From Spirochaetaceae bacterium (GTDB lineage: Bacteria > Spirochaetota > Spirochaetia > Sphaerochaetales > Sphaerochaetaceae), in contig DMKZ01000043.1 of NCBI GenBank assembly GCA_003454065.1, positions 1-5,843 of the forward strand: a DNA stretch of 5,843 nt, written 5' to 3'. This document shows, in pieces, positions 1-5,843 of the stretch (positions are counted from its first letter, which is position 1; each line of letters starts with the position of its first letter). The notes beneath the pieces were generated by a model. That model searched no databases and was not told where the DNA came from. It saw only the letters and a program-made list of their open reading frames with translations. A program made the position numbers and the translations under genes.

Positions 1-960
1 CAACCCGCGTTCAGGCGATTCAAATCCGAAATGAATTTGGCAGGGTTCGGTTCCAAGATATACGATATTTGGGCCGATCGCATGATATCAAGATGCAAAG
101 CGAATCCCAAGGCTTTTAAGCGCAGCGAGGCAATGGGAGAGAAACCGCATTTCGCTTTTTTGGTATTGTTTGATTCCGGAGGTCTTGATTGTTCGGAATT
201 GCTGCACTTCAAGAAATATTTCGACGATCAGGGAATGGATTTCTCAATAGTGGATGTCAGACATCTCTGCATCGGCGAAGATGGATATTTTTACGGGGAT
301 GAGTCGTTGTACGGAGAATCAATGAAGCCTATTGATTTCGCCTATAATTACCTGATTTATTCTGATATCATGAGACATGAAAGCGAATGTTCCCATTTTC
401 TTTCAAATCTAGGTTTGTCGAATACTGATTTGTTTCCGTTTCCGCTGTGTTTTCTGATTCAGGACAAGACTTTTCTTTCGGTTTTGCAAGATGCGTCCAA
501 ATCGCCTGTCCGCTGCTGGAAAAATCATCGTATTTTGCGTACTTGCGGCATTGGGGCGGGTGAAACCGATGACGCGATGTTGAAACGTTTTAAAACATGC
601 AAATCCGAATATGTCCTCAAGCCATCCTCCTCTTATGGCGGTATGGGCGTCGTCTTCGGTTCGTCATGCGATCAGGATGAGTGGGAGAGGCTTCTGGATG
701 CGGCTGCTAAAGGGCGGAAGGGGGAGTTTGTAATCCAGGAGGTCGGATCCGACGATGGCATTTTCATTATCCCCATTTCTCCTTGCGCGCCGAAAGACAT
801 GCAGGAGATTCGCCTGAAGCATGCAAGCCGCGTGGTCGGCTTGTTTTCCATTTGCGGCGGCTTTGCAGGAGCTTATGTAAGGGCAGGGTTCGATAATGTC
901 GTGTCGGGCGCTGATTCCTCTTATTCCTGCGCATCGTTTTATTGTTCGGAGATGTCATGA
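1..960 (+). CDS. ATP-grasp / glutathionylspermidine synthase-like protein, upstream paralogue (5' end outside window)
   Basis: The reading frame is open from the first base, so the gene very probably begins before the window. The first ATG, at base 31, has no convincing ribosome binding site. The visible 319 residues align along their length with the C-terminal part of the next gene: KPHFAF pairs with KPMFAV, YVLKPSSSYGGMGVV with WVLKPQEGFGSHGVI, VIQEV with MLQEF, and FAGAYVRAG with FAGLYNRAG. By that alignment roughly 150 N-terminal residues are missing, including any E-x-N-x-D motif. The K-P...G-G-x-G-V segment (bases about 619-657) resembles the nucleotide-binding loop of ATP-grasp ligases. 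These enzymes join a carboxylate to an amine through an acyl phosphate. No signal peptide or membrane segment is visible, so a cytoplasmic location is likely. The stop codon overlaps the next start (ATGA), which implies coupled translation. The substrate is unknown. Family membership is inferred from motifs and from the paralogue. Confidence 0.7.
   Translation, partial: QPAFRRFKSEMNLAGFGSKIYDIWADRMISRCKANPKAFKRSEAMGEKPHFAFLVLFDSGGLDCSELLHFKKYFDDQGMDFSIVDVRHLCIGEDGYFYGDESLYGESMKPIDFAYNYLIYSDIMRHESECSHFLSNLGLSNTDLFPFPLCFLIQDKTFLSVLQDASKSPVRCWKNHRILRTCGIGAGETDDAMLKRFKTCKSEYVLKPSSSYGGMGVVFGSSCDQDEWERLLDAAAKGRKGEFVIQEVGSDDGIFIIPISPCAPKDMQEIRLKHASRVVGLFSICGGFAGAYVRAGFDNVVSGADSSYSCASFYCSEMS
948..960 (+). 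promoter_or_regulatory. Shine-Dalgarno site and ATGA stop/start overlap
   Basis: GGAG at 948-951 lies five bases before ATG 957. The stop TGA of the upstream gene (958-960) shares bases with this ATG. This geometry fits translational coupling and fixes the downstream start at 957 rather than TTG 942, which would place the ribosome binding site inside the coding region. Confidence 0.7.
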
Positions 961-2330
961 GCGTTTTCAAAGCGAAAAGAAAGTCAACGACTGCGATCGA
1001 TATGCTGAAGCGCGGATACGCTTTTGCCGAATCGCTGATTTCAAACGATGCAAGTATGATGCGCGAGAGGAGGCTGAAGATTCTAAGCGAACTCGAGTCT
1101 TCCGACATCAAGGCGCACGGCAAGGTCTTCCCCGTATCTGCGATTCCGTTGTTTTTCAGTCATTCCGATGTGGAGTTCTTCAGCATGGTGGTGACGAAAG
1201 TGTGCGTCTTGCTCGAGAAAATCACAAAGTTCTATGTGGAGGATGAGGAATATAGAAAGATATTTAAGCTTGACAAAAGGCTTGAAAAGCTGATTCTGAT
1301 ACCCTCCAGTCCGATATTCTCTTCGCCTGTAGGCAGAATAGATGTCTTTTTGAATAGGAGCGGCTTGAAAATATGCGAAGTGAATACCGATGGCACGGGA
1401 GGTATGAGCAGAAGCGATTGCATCAATTCCATGATTTTGGAGTGTGCTGCTGTTCGGAACGCGTATCCGTCGGCCGAATCGAAAAGCACGGTTCTCAAAG
1501 TCGCTTATGAGCTTGCGAATCATTACTACAACCATTCGCCCAAGCCTAAATCCAAGCCCATGTTCGCAGTTGTCGATTTCAAGGAGGAAGGTGTTTTCAG
1601 TGATTTTGACAGATTTGTCACCTGTTTCAAGAAGTTTGGAGCATATTCGGACTTCGTTGATATGAGGGAACTTGATTTTGACGGCAAGAGACTTGTCAGT
1701 CGCAAGAACGGCCGTTCGATCGACATGATATACCGCAGGGCCGTGTCCAGCGTCGTTGCGGAGAGGATGGACGAATGCGAGCCGCTCTTGGAGGCGATAG
1801 AAAAGAATAAGGTCATGGTCTTAGGGGATTTCAAATCCACGCTGATGCACTCGAAGAGCATAAGCGCGGCGGTTTTTCACCCGGAGACATTGAAGCGCAT
1901 AAGCGCGGAAGATAGGAAAATCATCGAACTGTTTTTTCCACGGACTTATTTCTTCGATAAGGAATGCGTTGACGGCGATTTGCTGGCTGATGTCAGGGCC
2001 AATAGGGCCAAATGGGTTTTAAAGCCGCAGGAGGGGTTTGGCTCCCATGGCGTCATCTGCGGGAAAGATGTTTCCGAAAGCATCTGGAACGACTCGGTCG
2101 ATAGGCTGTTCGATTCGGGATACATGCTTCAGGAGTTTTGCGATTCCCTGAAATTCCCGACGCTGAGGCTTGATGGCGGTTCCATATCCGGCATGCCTCT
2201 TATGATCGGTATTTATTTCGTAATGGGGCGGTTTGCAGGGCTTTACAATCGTGCGGGAGCGAACGGAATAATCGATTTCGAGCATGACGGTCTTTTTTAT
2301 CCGAGCATCTATACCGGTTCGGTCGGATGA
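957..2330 (+). CDS. ATP-grasp / glutathionylspermidine synthase-like protein, downstream paralogue
   Basis: A complete protein of 457 residues from the ATG at 957. That start overlaps the upstream stop as ATGA and has GGAG five bases before it. An in-frame TTG at 942 is possible but lacks such a site. Motifs from the N terminus (numbered from this ATG) are: GRIDVFL followed by CEVNTDGTGGMS at about 141-151, resembling the E-x-N-x-D metal/phosphate motif of glutathionylspermidine-synthase-like enzymes; an IYRRAV segment near 258-263; FFPRTYFF near 326-333; WVLKPQEGFGSHGV near 353-366, the likely ATP-binding lysine and glycine loop; MLQEF near 390-394; and FAGLYNRAG near 426-434. This order, acidic-Asn motif first and lysine/glycine loop later, matches GspS-type ligases. 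Expected chemistry is ATP-dependent amide or peptide bond formation, but the substrates cannot be deduced. It has no signal peptide, so it is probably cytoplasmic. It is co-transcribed with its paralogue and ends 34 bases before the promoter-bearing gap. It could instead be a ligase of another circularly permuted ATP-grasp family. Confidence 0.72.
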   Translation: MSVFKAKRKSTTAIDMLKRGYAFAESLISNDASMMRERRLKILSELESSDIKAHGKVFPVSAIPLFFSHSDVEFFSMVVTKVCVLLEKITKFYVEDEEYRKIFKLDKRLEKLILIPSSPIFSSPVGRIDVFLNRSGLKICEVNTDGTGGMSRSDCINSMILECAAVRNAYPSAESKSTVLKVAYELANHYYNHSPKPKSKPMFAVVDFKEEGVFSDFDRFVTCFKKFGAYSDFVDMRELDFDGKRLVSRKNGRSIDMIYRRAVSSVVAERMDECEPLLEAIEKNKVMVLGDFKSTLMHSKSISAAVFHPETLKRISAEDRKIIELFFPRTYFFDKECVDGDLLADVRANRAKWVLKPQEGFGSHGVICGKDVSESIWNDSVDRLFDSGYMLQEFCDSLKFPTLRLDGGSISGMPLMIGIYFVMGRFAGLYNRAGANGIIDFEHDGLFYPSIYTGSVG

Positions 2331-2341
2331 CGGATCGGCTC

Positions 2342-2370
2342 TTGATTAAAAAAAAACACTTTAATATAAT
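2342..2370 (+). promoter_or_regulatory. Sigma-70-type promoter for rimP-nusA-infB
   Basis: TTGATT at 2342-2347 matches four of six positions of the -35 consensus. TATAAT at 2365-2370 is a perfect -10 box. They are separated by exactly 17 bases, and the spacer begins with a run of nine A (2348-2356). The predicted transcription start is near 2376-2378, giving a leader of about 104 bases before the rimP start. It lies between two gene groups, where an operon promoter is expected. Transcription from the upstream ATP-grasp genes could also read in, since no terminator separates them from this promoter. Confidence 0.78.
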
Positions 2371-2417
2371 GATTCCGAGCCTGATATAAGAAATATAACA
2401 AGTTTATAGCAGTATAT

Positions 2418-2470
2418 GGGGTGTCCTGCGATGCGGTTTCGGCTGCACTGCGTGGGACACCTTTATTTTT
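2418..2470 (+). terminator. Hairpin plus U-tract in the rimP leader (putative attenuator)
   Basis: GGTGTCCTGCG (2420-2430) pairs with CGTGGGACACC (2451-2461) in an 11-pair stem with two G-U pairs. After a small internal loop, TGCGG (2432-2436) pairs with CTGCA (2443-2447) around the loop TTTCGG. G2418 and G2419 can extend the base by G-U pairs. TTTATTTTT follows at once (2462-2470), as in an intrinsic terminator. It sits after the predicted promoter and directly before the rimP ribosome binding site, so it would interrupt the operon's own transcript unless read through. That suggests attenuation, though it may also end transcripts of the upstream genes. No alternative antiterminator pairing with the 5' arm was found by eye, so control by a protein or by ribosome or NusA action is more likely than a riboswitch. 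The regulator is unknown. Confidence 0.62.
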
Positions 2471-2483
2471 GGGAAGGGATATG
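2471..2483 (+). promoter_or_regulatory. rimP ribosome binding site and start choice
   Basis: The purine-rich GGGAAGGGAT (2471-2480) immediately precedes ATG 2481 and contains a GGAAGG Shine-Dalgarno-like core. It decides the start against an in-frame GTG at 2421, which has no well-spaced site and would put the whole leader hairpin inside the coding sequence. The site directly abuts the hairpin's T-tract, so terminator folding and ribosome loading may influence each other. Confidence 0.65.
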
Positions 2484-2969
2484 GGGAGAAACGCCAAGGG
2501 AATATCCAGAACTTGCGCCTATGAAAGCTTAAGGAATGAGATCGATGCCATTTTAGGCTGCTATGGCCTTCAAGCGGTTGATATAAGCGTAAGAAGGTCA
2601 TCCGGCAAAGCATTGCTGGATATTTACCTGGCTAAGATGAATTCCGGAATCGCATGCAGTCCCAATACTTCGGATTTGGAGGAGGCGTCATCTGTCCTTC
2701 ATATTTTTTTCGATGATTATTTCAGGGATCAGGATTATGTCATGACATTGTCTTCGCCGGGATTGAACAGATGTCTTAAGACGTTGTATGAGCTTAAATT
2801 GTTCAATGGCAGAATGGCGAATGTGTCGTTTGCGGATGAAAACGGCGAATCGGTTTCCGTTGTCGGGAAGATCGTTTCCGCCGATGATGATAAACTGGCG
2901 TTGTTTTTGAATTCGGGCGAGGTGATAATACCTATTGATTCGATAAGAAACGCTTTTTTGGAGGAATGA
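2481..2969 (+). CDS. rimP: Ribosome maturation factor RimP
   Basis: A protein of 162 residues, close to the usual RimP length of about 150, starting at ATG 2481. RimP binds the free 30S subunit in the cytoplasm and helps its late assembly. The N-terminal alpha/beta domain is visible as LRNEIDAILGCYGLQAVDISV at about residues 17-37 followed by LLDIYLAK. The hallmark LSSPGLNR (near 90-97) matches the family's V-S-S-P-G-x-D-R. The C-terminal part (about 108-162) has the Sm-like beta-barrel pattern, with GKIVSADDDKLAL and VIIPIDSIRNAFL. The segment between the domains (NTSDLEEASSVLHIFF) is diverged from the common D-C-x-x-x-S-R form. It is the first gene of the operon and is followed after three bases by nusA, the classical order. 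Its expression probably depends on the leader hairpin. Identification rests on the motif and on gene order. Confidence 0.9.
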   Translation: MGRNAKGISRTCAYESLRNEIDAILGCYGLQAVDISVRRSSGKALLDIYLAKMNSGIACSPNTSDLEEASSVLHIFFDDYFRDQDYVMTLSSPGLNRCLKTLYELKLFNGRMANVSFADENGESVSVVGKIVSADDDKLALFLNSGEVIIPIDSIRNAFLEE

Positions 2970-2972
2970 GAG

Positions 2973-4517
2973 ATGGCAGATGGAGGAGCAGTCGGTTCGT
3001 TTGGCAGGAGAGGACGCAAGGCGGAAAAGGAAGAGGAGAAGCCTTTGACGCTTAAGGAAGCGATCGAATTGATGATGGAAGAGAGAAAATTGACTCGCGA
3101 AGCCGTTCATAAACTTATCGAGGATTCCATCAGGGCATCGTATAAGAGCAAGTTCAAGACCGATGAGAATTGCTATGTCGAAATAGCCGATGACGACAGC
3201 GAGGTCAATTTGTATATGATAAAGACGGTTGTCAGCGACGATGACCTCCATGACAATCTTATGGAGATGACTCTTTCGGATGCAAAGAAAATAGGCAGCG
3301 ATGCGGAAATCGGAGACGACGTGCTCCAGCTTCTCGACATAAAGACGCTCGAGAGGACGTCGGTTACAAGCGGAAAGCAGAAATTCAAGCAGAGCTCCAA
3401 GGAATTCCAGAAGAACAAGCTTTATAACGAGTTCAAGACCAAGGAGAAGGAGATAATAGTCGGATATGTGCAGAACATAGACCAGCGCTCCGGCGATTGC
3501 TATGTCGATCTCGGCGGCGGGAATTCGGGGGTGCTTCTCAGGCAATATCAGAGCCCGCTTGAATCGTATAAAAAGGATGATAAGATATATTGCTATGTCG
3601 AAGAAGTCAGGATGAGGGATCGCGGCGTCGATATAATATTGTCCAGGACGAGCGGGCAGCTGGTGCGAAAATTCCTCGAAATAAATGTGCCTGAAATAGC
3701 AGACGGTACGATTCAAATTTACAAGATAGTGAGGAAGGCCGGCTATAAATCCAAGGTTGCCGTGTTCACCGAATCGAAGATATTGGATCCTGTCGGGACC
3801 TGCGTAGGGCAAAAGGGTTCGAGAATACAGAACATAGTGCGCGAGCTGCATGGCGAGAAAATCGATATCGTGGAATATGACGAGCTGGTCGAGCAATTCG
3901 TGGCGAATTCGCTGACTCCTGCGGTTATCAAGATGGTTCGCGTCATGGACTACGAGTCCAGAAAAGTGTATGCGGTATGCGATGACAAGGAGCTTTCCTA
4001 TGCGATCGGAAAGGAAGGGCTTAACGTTCAGCTTGCCAACAAGCTCACCGATTGGCTGATAGAGATAAAGTCGGAGAAGCAATACGGAGAGCTTAATTTG
4101 GATTCGGATACGAGAAGCGAGGCGGATGAGCTCTTCGCATCGGATTCCGTTTCGCCGGAAGCCGACGACGGGGATATAGAGACTCTCAAGGTCGCCGATG
4201 ATCTTCCGAAAGCAGAGCATTCTCGTGGTGCGGATGCGCTTGGCCATGGAGCTGCCTCCGCAGCAGCGGAGCAGGCGGAGAATCCGGCGGAAACGTCATC
4301 GGACAACGAGGATCAGGAAGACGATCTCATATTTTCCGAACTTCCGTTTTCCGATAAGGTCAAGGAGAAAATCGCTGCGAAAGGCATCGAGACGGTCGTG
4401 CAATTCGCTGATTTGGGAGCTGTTGATATTATGGAATTCTTCCAGTTCACGACAAAGGAATATAAGGAGTTCGTCAGCGTATTGGGCGAATATGTCGAAT
4501 TGGTGGACGAAAACTAG
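2973..4517 (+). CDS. nusA: Transcription termination/antitermination factor NusA
   Basis: 514 residues. ATG 2973 lies three bases after the rimP stop, with GGAGG at 2960-2964 eight bases upstream. NusA binds RNA polymerase and nascent RNA and modulates pausing, intrinsic termination and rRNA antitermination. Domains: a 24-residue charged N-terminal extension (GRRGRKAEKEEEK); the polymerase-binding N-terminal domain at about 25-150, with the family-like EMTLSDAKKIGSDAEIGD; S1 at about 158-227 (GYVQNIDQRSGDCYVDLGG); KH1 at about 228-300 with DPVGTCVGQKGSRIQNIV; KH2 at about 301-370 with AIGKEGLNVQLANKLTDW. An acidic, Ala/Ser-rich linker (about 375-455) follows, and then one short helical module (about 457-510, LPFSDKVKEKIAAKGIETV) that resembles a single helix-hairpin or acidic-repeat-like domain. 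In the best-studied case, E. coli, NusA represses its own operon through leader termination, which makes the hairpin before rimP a possible target here; that is inference. Confidence 0.95.
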   Translation: MADGGAVGSFGRRGRKAEKEEEKPLTLKEAIELMMEERKLTREAVHKLIEDSIRASYKSKFKTDENCYVEIADDDSEVNLYMIKTVVSDDDLHDNLMEMTLSDAKKIGSDAEIGDDVLQLLDIKTLERTSVTSGKQKFKQSSKEFQKNKLYNEFKTKEKEIIVGYVQNIDQRSGDCYVDLGGGNSGVLLRQYQSPLESYKKDDKIYCYVEEVRMRDRGVDIILSRTSGQLVRKFLEINVPEIADGTIQIYKIVRKAGYKSKVAVFTESKILDPVGTCVGQKGSRIQNIVRELHGEKIDIVEYDELVEQFVANSLTPAVIKMVRVMDYESRKVYAVCDDKELSYAIGKEGLNVQLANKLTDWLIEIKSEKQYGELNLDSDTRSEADELFASDSVSPEADDGDIETLKVADDLPKAEHSRGADALGHGAASAAAEQAENPAETSSDNEDQEDDLIFSELPFSDKVKEKIAAKGIETVVQFADLGAVDIMEFFQFTTKEYKEFVSVLGEYVELVDEN

Positions 4518-4534
4518 AGGGACGGATATAGCGT

Positions 4535-5843
4535 ATGACCGAGAACAAAAACGATTCGCCTAAGAACGATCAGCAAAGCGTGATTCGAAGCAAAAGCAGG
4601 GTGATCAAAAGGAACAGGAACGTCCTTGCGGGCGGCCAGGAGCCGCAGGAGAAAAGCGCCTCCGCAGCGGCTCACGACGTTCCGAATTCCAAAGAGCCTG
4701 TCGAGCACAAGATGCCCAGGATAATAATCAAACGCTCCTCATTGCCGAAGATCAATCAGGATAGGCATTTGGAAAGCGTGAATTCCTCGAAACCCGTTTC
4801 GGTTGATGCGGATCGGCAGAAACCCGTCCTGCAGCACGATATCACGAACGCTTCAGCGGTCGAGAACGTTCAGCAAGCCGCAGGCGCATCTTCTGATGTG
4901 AAAGGCGCGCCGGTTGTTCAAGCGCCTTCTTCCGATGCATCGAAAAACGTTGCAACGAAGTCGCTTGGCGCCAACGCGTTGAAAACTTCGGTTTCATCTC
5001 CGCCAGGCGTCTCGGTTGCATCCGCCGGCAGATTCACAGCGCCGAAGATATTCAGAGAGGAAAGGCCTGCCGCTCCGGTTCGGCAACCTCAGCCTGCTAA
5101 AGCCGCTTCCGCTCCAAGCGCCGCTGCTAAGAGTCCTGCTTCCCCCGAAGCTCCTGATCGTCCGAGAACAATAACTCCGTCCTCTGAGGTTGTGATTCCC
5201 GTTCGAAAAAGGTTCACCATCATAAAGGATTCCCAGAATCTTCCGCCGATTAGAGGAGCAGGGGTGTCAGCTAGCGGTCGCATGATGTCAGCCGGAATAG
5301 TCGGCGGCAGGTCTGTGTATGGTCGAGGCAGATTCGGCCAGCAGAGAACCGGCGGGCAGGGCGCCGGAGGATTCAACAGGAGTCCTTTCAGAGTCGCCAG
5401 CATGAATAAGGCTTTCGAGGTGGCTCAGCCGATCGGTGCCAAGCGCAAGCCTGCTGCGCCGTCTCGAAAAGGAGGCTATCGCGGCGAGAAGGTTCAGGAC
5501 GAGAGGGAATTCGATATCGCGAAGAAGAAGAAGATCAATTTCGATACCGTCCCGAAAAGAATAGATATCATGAACTTCATCACGCCAGGCGAACTCGCAA
5601 GGAAGATGAACCTTAAGGCTGGAGACATAATCTCAAAGCTGATTTCCATGGGCAGCATGGTGACGATCAACGAGCAAATCGACAGCGATACCGCAACTAT
5701 AATCGCAAACGAATTCGGATGCGAAGTTCATATCGTGGATTTGTACCAGGAAACGCTGATAGAGAACATCGCATCCAGCGAGGAGAACATGCAGCGCCGC
5801 GCCCCGATCGTGACGGTCATGGGACATGTTGATCATGGTAAAA
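4535..5843 (+). CDS. infB: Translation initiation factor IF-2, N-terminal part (3' end outside window)
   Basis: The frame is open from ATG 4535 to the window edge (436 complete codons). IF2 is the GTPase that brings initiator fMet-tRNA to the 30S subunit and promotes 50S joining. Residues 1-80 are basic and polar, with RVIKRNRN and RIIIKRSS. Residues of about 80-240 form a low-complexity Ala/Pro/Ser/Lys linker. About 243-290 is Gly/Arg-rich (GGRSVYGRGRFGQQRTGG). About 300-340 is basic (AKKKKINF). The IF2_N helical module follows at about 342-394 (RIDIMNFITPGELARKMNLK...MVTINEQIDSDTA). The linker PIVTVMGHVDHGK then ends with the Walker A (G1) lysine as the last complete codon. The G, II, III and IV domains lie beyond the window. 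The start is 17 bases after the nusA stop. The ribosome binding site is modest: AGAGGGA overlaps the nusA stop and GGA lies at 4524-4526. The long disordered N-terminus is normal for bacterial IF2; its exact length varies by lineage. Confidence 0.95.
   Translation, partial: MTENKNDSPKNDQQSVIRSKSRVIKRNRNVLAGGQEPQEKSASAAAHDVPNSKEPVEHKMPRIIIKRSSLPKINQDRHLESVNSSKPVSVDADRQKPVLQHDITNASAVENVQQAAGASSDVKGAPVVQAPSSDASKNVATKSLGANALKTSVSSPPGVSVASAGRFTAPKIFREERPAAPVRQPQPAKAASAPSAAAKSPASPEAPDRPRTITPSSEVVIPVRKRFTIIKDSQNLPPIRGAGVSASGRMMSAGIVGGRSVYGRGRFGQQRTGGQGAGGFNRSPFRVASMNKAFEVAQPIGAKRKPAAPSRKGGYRGEKVQDEREFDIAKKKKINFDTVPKRIDIMNFITPGELARKMNLKAGDIISKLISMGSMVTINEQIDSDTATIIANEFGCEVHIVDLYQETLIENIASSEENMQRRAPIVTVMGHVDHGK

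Noticed and set aside
31..33. ATG at base 31 as the true start of the first ligase gene
   Set aside because: The frame is open to the window edge, no ribosome binding site precedes it, and the paralogue has about 150 additional residues aligned upstream of this point.
942..956. TTG start for the second ligase gene
   Set aside because: It has no Shine-Dalgarno upstream, while ATG 957 has GGAG at five bases and the typical ATGA overlap with the preceding stop.
2331..2360. Terminator for the ligase genes at the A-run before the rimP promoter
   Set aside because: The homopolymer is A on the + strand, no stable GC hairpin precedes a T-run on either strand, and the tract is better explained as the spacer of the promoter.
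2377..2470. tRNA gene in the rimP leader, as with metY in enterobacteria
   Set aside because: There is no cloverleaf, no T-loop GTTCGA-like motif and no anticodon arm; only one long hairpin is present.
2421..2480. GTG start for rimP giving 20 extra residues
   Set aside because: These codons form the leader hairpin and T-tract, there is no properly spaced ribosome binding site before GTG 2421, and ATG 2481 has a good one and gives normal RimP length.
2688..4247. Minus-strand open frame of 519 codons opposite rimP and nusA
   Set aside because: It lies entirely antisense to rimP and nusA, which carry clear family motifs. Its translation shows no recognisable domain, only Ile/Leu/Arg-rich mirror composition. 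It is best explained by codon usage of the + strand genes.
4198..4563. Second + strand frame of 121 codons across the end of nusA
   Set aside because: It overlaps the conserved nusA tail and the infB start, is highly Arg/Ser-rich, and has no independent start signal; it is a frame shadow.

Overview
The window looks like chromosomal DNA from a bacterium of moderate G+C. It is probably a spirochaete of the Treponema/Spirochaetales type. That guess rests on remembered similarity of the IF2 N-terminal region and of the NusA layout, plus the linked glutathionylspermidine-synthase-like genes; no search was run. All recognised genes lie on the + strand and nearly every base is used. The longest non-coding stretch is the 150 bases before rimP.

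Left part (1-2330): two consecutive genes that overlap by four bases (ATGA) encode diverged members of one ATP-grasp / glutathionylspermidine-synthase-like family. The first is cut by the window's left edge. The second is complete and carries the E-x-N-x-D motif and a later K-P...G...G-V nucleotide-binding segment. Their substrate cannot be read from the sequence. The tandem arrangement of unequal paralogues suggests two cooperating or sequentially acting ligases.

Middle (2331-2480): this gap holds a near-consensus sigma-70 promoter (TTGATT, 17 bases, TATAAT) and a leader of about 100 bases. The leader ends in a strong GC-rich hairpin followed by TTTATTTTT, then at once by the rimP ribosome binding site. 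The layout fits a transcription attenuator controlling the downstream operon. The hairpin could also stop transcripts arriving from the ATP-grasp genes.

Right part (2481-5843): the conserved rimP-nusA-infB operon follows. RimP matures the 30S subunit. NusA controls elongation, pausing, termination and antitermination. IF2 (infB) is the initiation GTPase; the window ends exactly at its Walker A lysine. RimP, NusA and IF2 tie transcription to ribosome assembly and translation start. No mobile elements, CRISPR arrays, tRNAs or rRNAs were seen. The least explained items are the paralogous ligase pair and the putative attenuator.
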